A stretch of DNA of 64,000 bases from Aldehydirespirator sp028819505. GTDB lineage: Bacteria > Actinomycetota > Acidimicrobiia > Acidimicrobiales > Aldehydirespiratoraceae. The position numbers and the translations under genes are program-made. Shown here one piece after another: positions 44,234-53,600 of this stretch. Each line of letters opens with the position of its first letter. Position 1 is the first letter of the stretch. Below the pieces are notes generated by a model. It was not told where the DNA came from. It saw only the letters and a list, made by a program, of their open reading frames with translations, and made no database searches. The stretch is taken from assembly GCA_965207755.1 (NCBI GenBank), contig OZ242297.1, forward strand, positions 3,596,001 through 3,660,000, written 5' to 3'.

Positions 44234-45519
44234 GCAGTGACGGCGCCCTCACCAACGAGGCGCTGTTCGAGCGGGCCCAGCGGGTCATCCCCGGAGGGGT
44301 CAACTCGCCGGTGCGGGCCTTCCGCTCGGTGGGGGGCATGCCGTATTTCGTGGCCGAGGCCTCCGGTCCGTTCGTGTACGACGTGGAGGGCCGCCGCTAC
44401 ATCGACTACGTGCAGAGCTACGGGCCGGGCATCTGCGGCCACGCCCACCCGGCGGTGGTCGACGCGGTGCGGCAGGCGGCCGGGCGGGGCACCAGCTACG
44501 GAGCGCCCACCCGCGACGAGGTGCTGATGGCCGAGGAGATGTGCGCCCGCGTGGAGGGCCTGGAGATGGTGCGGCTGACCAACAGCGGCACAGAGGCGGT
44601 GATGTCGGCAGTACGGCTGGCCCGGGGCGTGACCGGACGCCCGGCGGTGGTGAAGTTCGCGGGCTGCTACCACGGCCACAGCGATTCCCTGCTGGTGGCG
44701 GGCGGGTCGGGCGTGGCCCAGCAGGGCCTGGCCGGATCGGAGGGAGTGACCGCCGGCGCGGTGGCCGACACCATCGTGGCCCCCTACAACGTGGTGCCCG
44801 AGCTCGACGAGACGGTCGCCGTGGTGTGCGTGGAGCCGGTGGCGGCCAACATGGGTCTGGTGGCGCCTGAGCCCGGCTTCCTGCAGGGACTGCGCGACGC
44901 CTGCGACGCGGCCGGCGCGCTGCTGCTCTTCGACGAGGTGATCACCGGCTTCCGGCTCTGCCGGGGTGGCGCCGCCGAGTGGTTCGGCGTGCGGCCCGAC
45001 GTCTGGTGCTTCGGCAAGGTCATCGGAGGAGGGCTGCCGGTGGGTGCCTTCGGCGCCTCGACTGAGATCATGTCCGGGCTGGCGCCCCTGGGCGGCGTGT
45101 ACCAGGCCGGGACGCTGTCGGGGAACCCGCTGGCCACCGCGGCCGGGCTGGCGGTGCTGGGGCTGCTCGACGACGGCGCCTACCGGAGGCTGGAATCCAC
45201 AGCGACCGCTCTGCAGGAGGGGATGGCCGGAGCGTTCGCCGCGGCCGGGGTGACTGCAGTGCTGCCGCGGGTCGGACCCCTGCTGGGCCTGTTCTTCGCC
45301 GAGGACGCTCCCCGCGACTTCGACGAGGCCCGCAAGGCAGCCAATAACGGTCGTTATCCGCCGTTCTTCCACGGGATGCTGCGGCGGGGTGTGGCCTTCG
45401 CGCCGGGGGCCTATGAGGCGATCTTCCCGTCGCTGGCCCACACTGAAGCGGAGATCGCAGCAACCGTGGCCGCCGCTGCCGCTGCGGCCAGGGAGATGGA
45501 GAGGGGCTCGGAGGGATGA
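44230..45519 (+). CDS. hemL: Glutamate-1-semialdehyde 2,1-aminomutase
   Basis: Second step of the C5 pathway (GSA to aminolevulinate), PLP enzyme of aminotransferase class III. 429 residues: NEALFERAQRVIPGGVNSPVRAF, YIDYVQSYGPGICGHAHP, LTNSGTEAVMSAVRLARG, KFAGCYHGHSD, LLFDEVITGFR and the PLP Lys in CFGKVIGGGLPVGAFGA. The start is taken as TTG 44230 because the family N-terminus begins here, no ATG/GTG lies in frame nearby, and TTGA overlaps the bridging ORF's stop. Confidence 0.93.
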   Translation: MSSDGALTNEALFERAQRVIPGGVNSPVRAFRSVGGMPYFVAEASGPFVYDVEGRRYIDYVQSYGPGICGHAHPAVVDAVRQAAGRGTSYGAPTRDEVLMAEEMCARVEGLEMVRLTNSGTEAVMSAVRLARGVTGRPAVVKFAGCYHGHSDSLLVAGGSGVAQQGLAGSEGVTAGAVADTIVAPYNVVPELDETVAVVCVEPVAANMGLVAPEPGFLQGLRDACDAAGALLLFDEVITGFRLCRGGAAEWFGVRPDVWCFGKVIGGGLPVGAFGASTEIMSGLAPLGGVYQAGTLSGNPLATAAGLAVLGLLDDGAYRRLESTATALQEGMAGAFAAAGVTAVLPRVGPLLGLFFAEDAPRDFDEARKAANNGRYPPFFHGMLRRGVAFAPGAYEAIFPSLAHTEAEIAATVAAAAAAAREMERGSEG

Positions 45520-46430
45520 AGCGCATCAAGATCGTCGCTGGCGCGACAGCGGCGGTTGTCGTACTGGTCGTCGTCGTGGTGGCGGTGTATCTCCTGACCC
45601 GGGACGAAGCCCCCGAGGCGGTCGACTTGGGGGCGACCGTCGCCCGGATCGAAGCGGCCGATGTGTCCGACGGCGGCGCCGACGAAGCGTCCGACGCGTC
45701 AGCCACGGGAGACCGCGCCGAATCGCCTCCTGCCGACGAGGAGGACGTAGCCACCACATCGAGCAGCGAGGCCGACGCATCGTCCGAAGACGCGGACGCC
45801 TCGACCGGCGGCGGCGCCGACTCTGACGCCGGAGCGGCGTCGGCGGACCAGACGGCGGACTCCCCCGGCGGCCTCGACGGGGTGTGGGCCGTTCAGGTGG
45901 CCGAGAGCGCCGGCGACCTCCAGGGCGAGCCGACGGTGAGCTTCGCCGGCTTCCGGGTGGACGAGGTGCTGGCCGGCGGTATCGGCGACTTCACCGCGGT
46001 GGGCCGCACCGCCGACGTGGCCGGCTCGATCGAGCTGTCGGGCAACGTGCTGGTGGCGGCCACCGTGGAAGTGACCATGGGCACGCTGCGAACCGACAAT
46101 TCGAGCCGCGACAGCCAGGTGCGCCGAGCCCTCGGCACCAACGACTTCCCCCATGCGGTATTCACCCTGGCCGAGCCGGTCGAGCTGCCCGCCGGCATGG
46201 CCGACGGCGAGGCCTTCTCGGGCTCGGCCCACGGCGATCTGACCATCAAGGGGGTCACCGACCGGGTCACCTTCGATCTCCAGGCCCAACTGGTGGACGA
46301 CACGATCGTGGCCGTCGGCTCAAGCGACGTGGTCTTCAGCGACTTCGGCGTCACCGCCCCGAGTGCACCGATCGTCGTGTCGGTAGAGGACAACGGAATC
46401 ATGGAGTTCCAGCTGCTCTTCACCCGCTGA
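45516..46430 (+). CDS. Membrane-anchored YceI-family protein
   Basis: 304 residues. An N-terminal hydrophobic helix (MKRIKIVAGATAAVVVLVVVVVAVYLLTR in the first 29) anchors it outside the membrane, a long Asp/Ser/Ala-rich disordered linker (about 40-120) follows, and a C-terminal YceI lipocalin-like barrel (VWAVQVAESAGDLQGEPTVSFAGFRV..., RDSQVRRALGTNDFPHAVFTL, GDLTIKGVTDRVTFDLQA). YceI proteins bind isoprenoid or other amphipathic ligands. ATG overlaps the hemL stop (ATGA), making it the last gene of the haem operon. Confidence 0.9.
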   Translation: MKRIKIVAGATAAVVVLVVVVVAVYLLTRDEAPEAVDLGATVARIEAADVSDGGADEASDASATGDRAESPPADEEDVATTSSSEADASSEDADASTGGGADSDAGAASADQTADSPGGLDGVWAVQVAESAGDLQGEPTVSFAGFRVDEVLAGGIGDFTAVGRTADVAGSIELSGNVLVAATVEVTMGTLRTDNSSRDSQVRRALGTNDFPHAVFTLAEPVELPAGMADGEAFSGSAHGDLTIKGVTDRVTFDLQAQLVDDTIVAVGSSDVVFSDFGVTAPSAPIVVSVEDNGIMEFQLLFTR

Positions 46431-46495
46431 CCTCACGCCGTGCCTGTCGCGGCGCCGGTGACAGTCACGTTCGCAGGACCGGAGTGCGCTACTCG

Positions 46496-46529
46496 AGTTA
46501 CACACATGTTAGTCTTGGCCATCCGGACG
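46496..46529 (+). promoter_or_regulatory. Regulatory element shared with 54183-54214 (copy 1)
   Basis: AGTTACACACATGTTAGTCT then TGGCCATCCGGACG; about 27 of 32 positions match the second copy. TAGTCT (46510-46515) may be the -10 box of the 23-codon ORF and methylase gene that follow. Confidence 0.5.
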
Positions 46530-46552
46530 GAACTACGAGGGGTGGTGCGTCA

Positions 46553-46624
46553 GTGGCCGAGTGTCTCAGTTGTCGGGCTGAGCGGACGGTCGCCACGGTC
46601 CAGCCCGACGACGAAACCGCCTAG
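46553..46624 (+). CDS. 23-residue CxxC peptide upstream of the Dam-type methylase
   Basis: GTG-initiated, begins (V/M)AECLSCRAERTVATV and ends DDETA. It has a CxxC pair and is preceded by GAGGGG at 46537-46542. Its stop overlaps the AGGGGG ribosome site of the methylase, 10 bases from that gene's start, so it could act as a leader peptide for it. No known homologue recalled. Confidence 0.4.
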   Translation: MAECLSCRAERTVATVQPDDETA

Positions 46625-46634
46625 GGGGCAAGTC

Positions 46635-47471
46635 GTGGGAGAGCCGTGCGCTCCTCTGATCAAATGGCCCGGAGGCAAGCGCGCAGAACTGCCCGCCATC
46701 GCGCCGCGGGTGCCTGACCACGGCCGCTACTTCGAGCCGTTCTTCGGTGGCGGCAGCGTGTTCTTCGGACTCATCGACTGCGAGGCTTGGGGCAACGACC
46801 TGCACCCGGACCTGATCCTGATGCACGAACTGGTCGCCGTCCAGGACGACGGCTTCCTCGACGCCGTACACGGCTTCCTGGCTGCGTGGGAGCGCTCGAC
46901 GCTCGACCAGCGAGAAGACCTGTACTACGAATGCCGGAGCCGCTACAACACTCAAGTCGGCACCGACGCCTGCCGGGCCGCTGACTTCTTCGTGCTGAGG
47001 GAACTGGCCTACGGCGGCATGTTCCGCTTCAACTCCAAGGGCGAATTCAACGTTCCGTTCGGTCGAGCCTACGGCCGCAACGGCACCGTGGCGACGAAGA
47101 TCCGCCGCCTGACCTGCCCGGCGGTGCGGGCCAAGCTCGCGCACCTGAACCTGTCATCGCTGGACTTCGCTGACTTCTTGGGCAAGCACGAGTTCGGGCC
47201 CAGCGACTTCATGTTCGTCGATCCCCCCTACGACACGGCCTTCTCCGACTACGTCGGCGGCGGCTTCGACGCAGACGACCAGCGAAGGCTCGCGGAGGCG
47301 CTGCTCGGATTCGACGGACTGTTCATGCTGGTGTGCAAGGTCACACCCCTCATCGAAGACCTCTACTTCGGCCAGGGCCTGACCGTGCTGGAGTACGACG
47401 CCAACTACCGGTTCAACATCAAGGGCCGCTTCTCGCGCGACACCCGCCACGCGATGGTGATGAACTATTGA
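46635..47471 (+). CDS. D12-class DNA adenine N6-methyltransferase (Dam family)
   Basis: 278 residues. Motifs in D12 order: PLIKWPGGKRAEL, SAM-binding YFEPFFGGGSVFFGL, a target-recognition region rich in aromatic residues, and catalytic FVDPPYDTAFSDY. GTG start at 46635 behind AGGGGG; the frame is open far upstream without similarity. No partner endonuclease is directly adjacent, but it precedes the DUF6361/PLD/helicase operon by 136 bases on the same strand and could protect self DNA for that system. Orphan regulatory methylase is the alternative. Confidence 0.9.
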   Translation: MGEPCAPLIKWPGGKRAELPAIAPRVPDHGRYFEPFFGGGSVFFGLIDCEAWGNDLHPDLILMHELVAVQDDGFLDAVHGFLAAWERSTLDQREDLYYECRSRYNTQVGTDACRAADFFVLRELAYGGMFRFNSKGEFNVPFGRAYGRNGTVATKIRRLTCPAVRAKLAHLNLSSLDFADFLGKHEFGPSDFMFVDPPYDTAFSDYVGGGFDADDQRRLAEALLGFDGLFMLVCKVTPLIEDLYFGQGLTVLEYDANYRFNIKGRFSRDTRHAMVMNY

Positions 47472-47513
47472 GCCGTGTGCAGCACGACACCGGCAGCACC
47501 CCGGGTTGAGCTG

Positions 47514-47519
47514 TAGGCT
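47514..47519 (+). promoter_or_regulatory. Leaderless-type -10 box before the leader ORF of the defence-like operon
   Basis: TAGGCT, 8 bases, ATG at 47528: the same spacing as seen before real genes in this window. Confidence 0.5.
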
Positions 47520-47527
47520 GGCGGGCG

Positions 47528-47611
47528 ATGCCCATCGATCGACGTCAGGTTGACGGGCGGGGCCACAACCCCGTGGAACGTGTGGGGGGCATGGTTCACT
47601 TGGGAAGGTGA
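47528..47611 (+). CDS. 27-codon leader ORF of the DUF6361-PLD-helicase operon
   Basis: Begins MPIDRRQVDGRGHNPVERV and ends HLGR. Its TGA overlaps the GTG start of the DUF6361-like gene (GTGA), and TAGGCT 8 bases upstream marks a leaderless transcript. The peptide is basic with no known motif. It could set translation of the operon by coupling, or be a true small protein. Confidence 0.5.
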   Translation: MPIDRRQVDGRGHNPVERVGGMVHLGR

Positions 47612-48837
47612 ACGACTACGCCCCGGCCTCATCGCTGGGCTGGCTCGATCTAGACACCGTCGCCAGCGAGCGGGTGGCCTCGCTGCTGCGCTCGCTTGAG
47701 GAGCCCGGCACCATAGACGCGCTGGGCCTGGGGTCCATTCGCGACACCTTCTCAGAACTGCTCACACCGGGGACCTCGACCGTCCAGACCAGGCTGCGCT
47801 ACTTCATCTTCCTGCCGTGGATCTTCCAACGTCTGGAGGCCGAGGGTGTGCCGCCTGCAAGCTTCGCCCGCAAGCTCCGCGACTACGAGGCCAAGCTCAT
47901 CGACTGCCTCCGCCACCTAGGGCCGAACCAGGGTGTCATCGGCCGGGTCGCGGGCCGCGGTCTCCGGCGGATGCCGAGCGACGTCTACTGGCGCAGCATG
48001 ATGGCCTGGGGCATCAGGCGACTCGACCTGAGCATCGCCGAGTACGGCCGGCAGGCGAGAGCGCTGGGCCGGTTCCGGCCCGAACGCGACGACGACGGCA
48101 GGGCGACCGAACCGGCAGGATCGATATGGGCCTCCCTTCCTGAAATGCCCGAGAACTTCCCGGCCGGTCAAGTCAACTTTCAACTCGAACCGAACGAGGC
48201 CCAGATGCTGACCGATGGCATCCGACGGCGCCACCCCGACACGCTCATCGCGGCCTTGACAGAAGTGAGAGGACTGTCGCTTGACTACATCGACTACCCG
48301 TGGTTCGTGCCGGTGCCACGACTTCCCAGCCGTCTCGTCGAGATGCTGCACCATGCCCGCTGCTTCTCGGAGCTAACGCACGGGCCACAGTTGGTCTACA
48401 ACCTGCTGCTGGCCCGGGCGGCAAGAAAGGAACTCGGCTGGGACACGGAAGAACTTGAGGCGAGCCAGAAGCGGCACCTCGACGGCTGGAGCGACCTGGT
48501 AGGCAGGCGCCATGATGAACTGCGGGCCTGGGTGGAGGCGCCCCATGAGTTCCGGCGACTGCTCGCCGGTCACGGCATCGCCCAGAGCACCCTCCACTAC
48601 TGGGATGCGATGGCCCGACACGCGGTGGACGATCCAGAACAGTTCGCGGAGCGTCCCCAGGTCCACCGGCTCATCCGCGACCGGGAACGGCGGCTCAAGT
48701 CGAAACGGGCTCGGCTGTCGCACCGAGCCGCGCTGGAGAACTGGAACCAGATGCCGTTCGGAGGTCAACTCGACTACCGGTGGGGCATCACCAAGACCTA
48801 CCTCCGGGACCTGGCGGCGGCCGGAGTGCCCGGCTGA
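47608..48837 (+). CDS. DUF6361-like protein
   Basis: 409 residues. The family-like start reads SLGWLDLDTVASERVASLLRS, LGLGSIRDTFSELLTPGTSTVQTRLRYFIFLPWI, and it continues all-alpha with many Arg/Trp residues; no catalytic motif is recognised. In my recollection this family (DUF6361) is found next to PLD-domain proteins and helicases; its role is unknown. GTG start 47608, coupled to the leader ORF; its TGA overlaps the PLD gene's ATG (TGATG). The first ~17 residues recur in the truncated copy at 54111. Confidence 0.8.
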   Translation: MNDYAPASSLGWLDLDTVASERVASLLRSLEEPGTIDALGLGSIRDTFSELLTPGTSTVQTRLRYFIFLPWIFQRLEAEGVPPASFARKLRDYEAKLIDCLRHLGPNQGVIGRVAGRGLRRMPSDVYWRSMMAWGIRRLDLSIAEYGRQARALGRFRPERDDDGRATEPAGSIWASLPEMPENFPAGQVNFQLEPNEAQMLTDGIRRRHPDTLIAALTEVRGLSLDYIDYPWFVPVPRLPSRLVEMLHHARCFSELTHGPQLVYNLLLARAARKELGWDTEELEASQKRHLDGWSDLVGRRHDELRAWVEAPHEFRRLLAGHGIAQSTLHYWDAMARHAVDDPEQFAERPQVHRLIRDRERRLKSKRARLSHRAALENWNQMPFGGQLDYRWGITKTYLRDLAAAGVPG

Positions 48838-50681
48838 TGCTGCAACCTGCCAACCGGCTGACCTTGATCGACGCCATGCGGCCCCCGGCGGGGTTCAGCT
48901 TCGAGTCGGCCATGGCCGTGACATACACACTGGACCTCCGAGCACTCTTGGCCGCGCCGGCAGCCCTCGCGCTGACCGGCAGCGGCCACCCCGACGACAC
49001 CGGCACAGACGACACCACCGGCAAGACGGGGCGCGGCCGCACCAGGTATGAGTCCATCGAGTTGATCCATGCCCTGCGGGCTCACGCGGGCAGAATGACG
49101 GTGTTCAGCCAGGTCGGCGAGATCGCCCTAGCGCCATCGCGCCGGGCGTTCGCCTTCCTGGAACGCACCGTTCTACCGGTATCGGCACCGAGGGGTGGCA
49201 TCGTGCATCCCAAAGTGTGGGTGATCCGCTACGAGACGGCTGGAGATCCGGCGGACCGGCAGGCAGTCGAGCAGCGGCTCCGGGTGCTTATCGCTAGCCG
49301 CAACCTCACCTTCGATGCGAGCTGGGACACGATGGTGCGTCTCGACGAGACCACCGGCCCGGGCGGAACGACCCTGCGACCAGTAGGCGAGTTGTTCACG
49401 GCTCTTCTCAGCCGCTGCGCGGTAGACGTCCCAGCGGACCATCTTGTGCGAGTCCAATCACTGGCCGCCGCTTTCCAAGACGCTCTGTTCGCCCTGCCCG
49501 CAGGCGTAGACGATCTCAAGGTCCATGTCCTCGGTCTGGAACCCAAGCCGTCGCCGCTGCCGAGCGCTGCCGAGCGATCGCTGATCATCTCACCATTCGT
49601 CAGCGACACCTTCTTCACCAGGGCGCACCCGTCCAGGATCGACGAATTGGTCAGCAGCCCGGAGTGGCTCGACCGCCTCGAGAAGGACTCACTGGCCAGG
49701 GTGGGCAAGGCGCACGCATTCGACGACGGGAGTGCCACGGACATCGACTCCCAAGGGGACAAGCGGTCGCCTTTCGACCCTGGGCGGCCGCTCGTTGGGC
49801 TGCACGCCAAGGTCTTCGCCTTCGAGGACAAGGGCCGGGCCCGGCTGTATCTCGGGTCGGCCAACGCCACCGGCCCCGCGTTCGGCAGCAATGTCGAGAT
49901 CCTCGTGGAACTGACCGGGCCGATCGATGTGCTCGGGATCGACCGGTTGTGTCAGGGCAGCGATGACGAACCTGGTCTGCGCGACCTCTTCTACGAGTAC
50001 CGCAGGTCATGCATCGACGATGGACCCTCCGGCGAACCACCGATTGACGGTTGGCGCCAGGTCATCGCACGGCTCCCTCTTGAGGGTCGTGTCACCGGGA
50101 GCAGCGATGGCTGGGCGGTCACCTACCGGACAACCGAGCCGATGCCCGAGACCAACGACGTAACCATTCACTGCTGGCCGCTCACCGTTGCCGGGAACCG
50201 GCGGCAGGTGGCCCCGGGAAGGCCGCTGGAGGAGCGCTTCGAGACCAGCCTCGAGAACCTCAGCGGCTTCCTCGCCTTCGAGTTGACCCACACCGACGGC
50301 GAGCTGAGCCGCTTCGTGGTCCCGGTCCCGCTTTCCGGCGTGCCCGAACAGCGCGACCGCGAGCTGTTGAAGTCCCTGATCGGGAGCGCGGAACGGTTCT
50401 TCCGCTACCTCATGGCGCTGCTCGAAGAGGACGCCGGCGAGTCCAGCGTGATCAACACCGTCGAGCGGATGAGCGGCGGCGACCAGGAGGAGGGAGACGG
50501 GCCGGTCAGTCTTCCGGTGCTGGAGAGGCTGTTACGAACCATGCGACGTGAACCCGGCAAGCTGGCCGAACTCCATCCGCTCGTGTCGGACCTGGCCGAC
50601 GACGACGCGCTGCCGCCGGGCTTCGCCGAGCTGTGGGAAATGATCCACCAGGTTGCAACCACAGATGGACCAGCGCAGTGA
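48837..50681 (+). CDS. Phospholipase-D-superfamily protein, probable nuclease
   Basis: 614 residues with two HKD-like sites: GGIVHPKVWVIRYE (His124, Lys126) followed by LIASRNLTFDASWD, and LVGLHAKVFAFEDK near 322 followed by LYLGSANATGPAFGSNVE. The HxK...N/S-x-N pattern is that of PLD-type phosphodiesterases such as restriction-associated nucleases. C-terminal about 200 residues are unassigned. ATG overlaps the DUF6361-like stop; the helicase GTG overlaps its own stop (GTGA). Expected to cleave nucleic acid for the helicase partner; lipase activity is unlikely in this context. Confidence 0.85.
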   Translation: MLQPANRLTLIDAMRPPAGFSFESAMAVTYTLDLRALLAAPAALALTGSGHPDDTGTDDTTGKTGRGRTRYESIELIHALRAHAGRMTVFSQVGEIALAPSRRAFAFLERTVLPVSAPRGGIVHPKVWVIRYETAGDPADRQAVEQRLRVLIASRNLTFDASWDTMVRLDETTGPGGTTLRPVGELFTALLSRCAVDVPADHLVRVQSLAAAFQDALFALPAGVDDLKVHVLGLEPKPSPLPSAAERSLIISPFVSDTFFTRAHPSRIDELVSSPEWLDRLEKDSLARVGKAHAFDDGSATDIDSQGDKRSPFDPGRPLVGLHAKVFAFEDKGRARLYLGSANATGPAFGSNVEILVELTGPIDVLGIDRLCQGSDDEPGLRDLFYEYRRSCIDDGPSGEPPIDGWRQVIARLPLEGRVTGSSDGWAVTYRTTEPMPETNDVTIHCWPLTVAGNRRQVAPGRPLEERFETSLENLSGFLAFELTHTDGELSRFVVPVPLSGVPEQRDRELLKSLIGSAERFFRYLMALLEEDAGESSVINTVERMSGGDQEEGDGPVSLPVLERLLRTMRREPGKLAELHPLVSDLADDDALPPGFAELWEMIHQVATTDGPAQ

Positions 50682-53600
50682 GCGGACAGACCATCAACAC
50701 CGAGGCGGTACTCGCCGACCTGAAGGACTTCCAGCGACGGACCGCCCGTTGGGCTTTCGAGCGGATGTTCGCCGACGACGACCCAGCGATTCGGTTCCTA
50801 GTGGCCGACGAGGTCGGCTTGGGCAAGACCCACGTCGCCAAAGGCGTGATCGCCCAGGTCATCGAACACCTCGGGCGCACCGGTGACGAACGCCACGACA
50901 TCGTCTACGTCTGCTCCAACGGGGCCATCGCCCGGCAGAACCTCCGCAAGCTCGCCCCAAAGGGGATCGAGCCGGTAGCGAGGGTCGATCGGCTCACAAT
51001 GCTGCCGCTGGCCGAGCTCGACGACGGAGACGAGACGCGCACCGGCATCAACCTGCTGGCGATCACGCCGGGCACGTCTTTGAAGTTCGGCCGTAGCACA
51101 GGCACGTTCCCCGAGCGATGTCTGGCCTACACGTTCCTGCGAGGCCACTGGGGCAAGTGTGCCATGAGCCGATCGCCGGTCAAGCGCATCTTCTGGGAGG
51201 GCCTCCGGTCCGGCAGCCGACGCGACCGGGACAGGTGGGTAAGAGATTGGGAAAAGTGGTATCGCCCCCAGATCGAAGGATCACTCAGGCACTTCGGCAC
51301 GCGGCTCGAGCAAGCGGACCGAGCCCGGATCGCAGACGGCCGGCCTTGTCTCCGGACCCTGTTCGAGGAACTGGTAGACGGGCTGGCGTACAAGCGGAGA
51401 ATCCCTTACGAACTGCACCGAGGTCGCCAGGAGTTCGTGGGCGAAGTCCGTCGCGTGATGGCACTGGTGGGCATCGACGCGCTCTGCCCTGACCTAGTGG
51501 TGCTCGACGAGTTCCAGCGGTTCAAGGACTTGCTGCAGCCCGAGCCCGAGAATCTGGCGGCAGAACTGGCCCAGCGACTCTTCGACTACCGAGATCCTGA
51601 CACCGGGCGGCCGACGCGGACGCTGCTGCTGTCGGCGACCCCGTACCGCATGTACACCACCTCGGGCGAGCTCGAGGGCGATCACTACAAGGACTTCCTC
51701 GACACCTGCTCGTTCCTGTTCGGGGACCCGGCCCGGGTCGAGCGGCTCCGGGATCGGTTCAGACAGCTGCGTACCGCGCTCACGGCGCGGGACTCGCTCG
51801 ACCGGGCTACCGAGATCTGCGGCACCATCGGATCTGATCTGCGCGCCGTGATGGCCCGGACCGAACGGCTGGCGGCCACCCCCGACCGCGACGGCATGCT
51901 CAACGAGACGGAGACCCACGCGGCGGTGAGCTCCGAAGACCTCCGCGCCTACGTGCGCATCGGCGGCCTGGCCGAGGCGGTGGCGCACCACGAACCGACG
52001 GAGTACTGGAAGTCGGCGCCCTACCTCGTCAACTTCATGGAGGCGTACAGGCTGAAGCAGGCGGTGGCGGAGGCCGCGGAGAGCGGGCTTCTCGGCGGCG
52101 CCGAACTCGATCCCGGCCCTGGCCTGTTGAGCTGGGACGACATCGAGGCCTACCAGCAGATCGACCCCCAGAACGGGCGGCTCCGCTGGCTGCTCGACGA
52201 CTTGGAGAGCCATCGCGCCTTCGAGTTGCTCTGGGTGCCGCCGTCGATGCGCTACTACGACACCGGATCGGTGTACGAATCGCCGGAAGCGGCCGGTTTC
52301 ACCAAGCGTCTGATCTTCTCGGGCTGGACGGTCGTGCCGAAGGTGGTCTCCTCGCTGGTCAGCTTCGAGGCCGAGCGCCGCGCCTTCGCGGCCCGTGACC
52401 ACCGCTACTCGGCCAAGTACAGGAGACGCGGCGGCCAGCGCCTCAGGTTCCGCACTCCCGAACGCGCCGGGCCCGCCAGGCCGGGAGAGGCATCCGGCGA
52501 CCGCCGAGCGGCCGCTATGACCTCGTTCCTGCTGACCTGGCCGAGTCCGAGCCTCGCCAGACTCGGCGACCCCCGACCCCAGGCGCCCCGCCGACCTCCA
52601 CAAGGGCCGGGGATCGGCGAGAAGGCGACGCCTGCGACCGGCGACCGCCCCCTGGCCTCGGATGTCCTCGACCAGGTCGCCGCCCGGCTGAGACAGGCCA
52701 TCGAACCGCTGATCCAGGCCGCGCCCACCGACGGCGCGGTCGACCGGCGGTGGTACTGGGCCGCACCGCTGTTCCTCGACCAGCAGCGCACGCCGGAGGT
52801 CATCGACCTGTTGCTCGGCCCCGATGGCGCCGGTTGCTGGGAGGACGACGCTGGACGGGGGCTCCGTGCCCACATCGCCGAGGCGCGGGCAATGGTCGAC
52901 TATGGGCCAGGCGCACTCGGCCAGCCTCCCGGCGATCTTGTCAAGGTGCTTGCCGAACTCGCGGTGGGCGGTCCGGCGCAATGCGCCCTGCGCATGATCT
53001 CGTCGGTCTGCGGACTGCCCGTCTCCGACGATGAGGGCACCGTGGAGTACGCCGCATGGATGGCGGCCGCCTTCAGGAGCTTCTTCAACGCTCCGGAGGT
53101 CACCGCGGTCATCACCAGCGGACACTCCGGGCAGCCGGACGGCGACGAGGGCGAGGGCCGCTACTGGCGCGACGTTGTGCGGCATTGTGTGGACGGCAAC
53201 CTTCAAGCCGTTCTCGACGAGCACGGCCACATCCTGCGCGACTGGCTCGGCCATCTGAGCCCGGGCGACACCGACCGGCACCGGAAAGCGGCGGACGACG
53301 ACCGGCGCTGGGAAGCGGCCTGCGACATCGCAGGCAAGATGGCTGAGGCCCTCGAGCTGCGCACATCGTCGTATCGGGTGGACATCCCAGTCCGGAAGCG
53401 CAAGGGCCGCAAGATCAAGTTCGGCTCACACAGGATGCGCACCCGCTTCGCGGTGGCCTTCGCCAATCAGGGGTTCGAGGACGGCGGCGAGGCCCGGCTG
53501 GGATCCGTGTCCGCGGCGTTCAACTCGCCGTTCTGGCCCTTCGTGCTCGCCTCGACCTCCATCGGGCAGGAGGGCTTGGACTTCCATCTGTGGTGCCACG

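Noticed and set aside
39828..44339. A 1503-codon open frame on the minus strand, opposite the hem genes
   Set aside because: Antisense to five clearly homologous genes; low-complexity His/Gly/Arg/Val composition with no family motif. GC-rich third positions keep such frames open.
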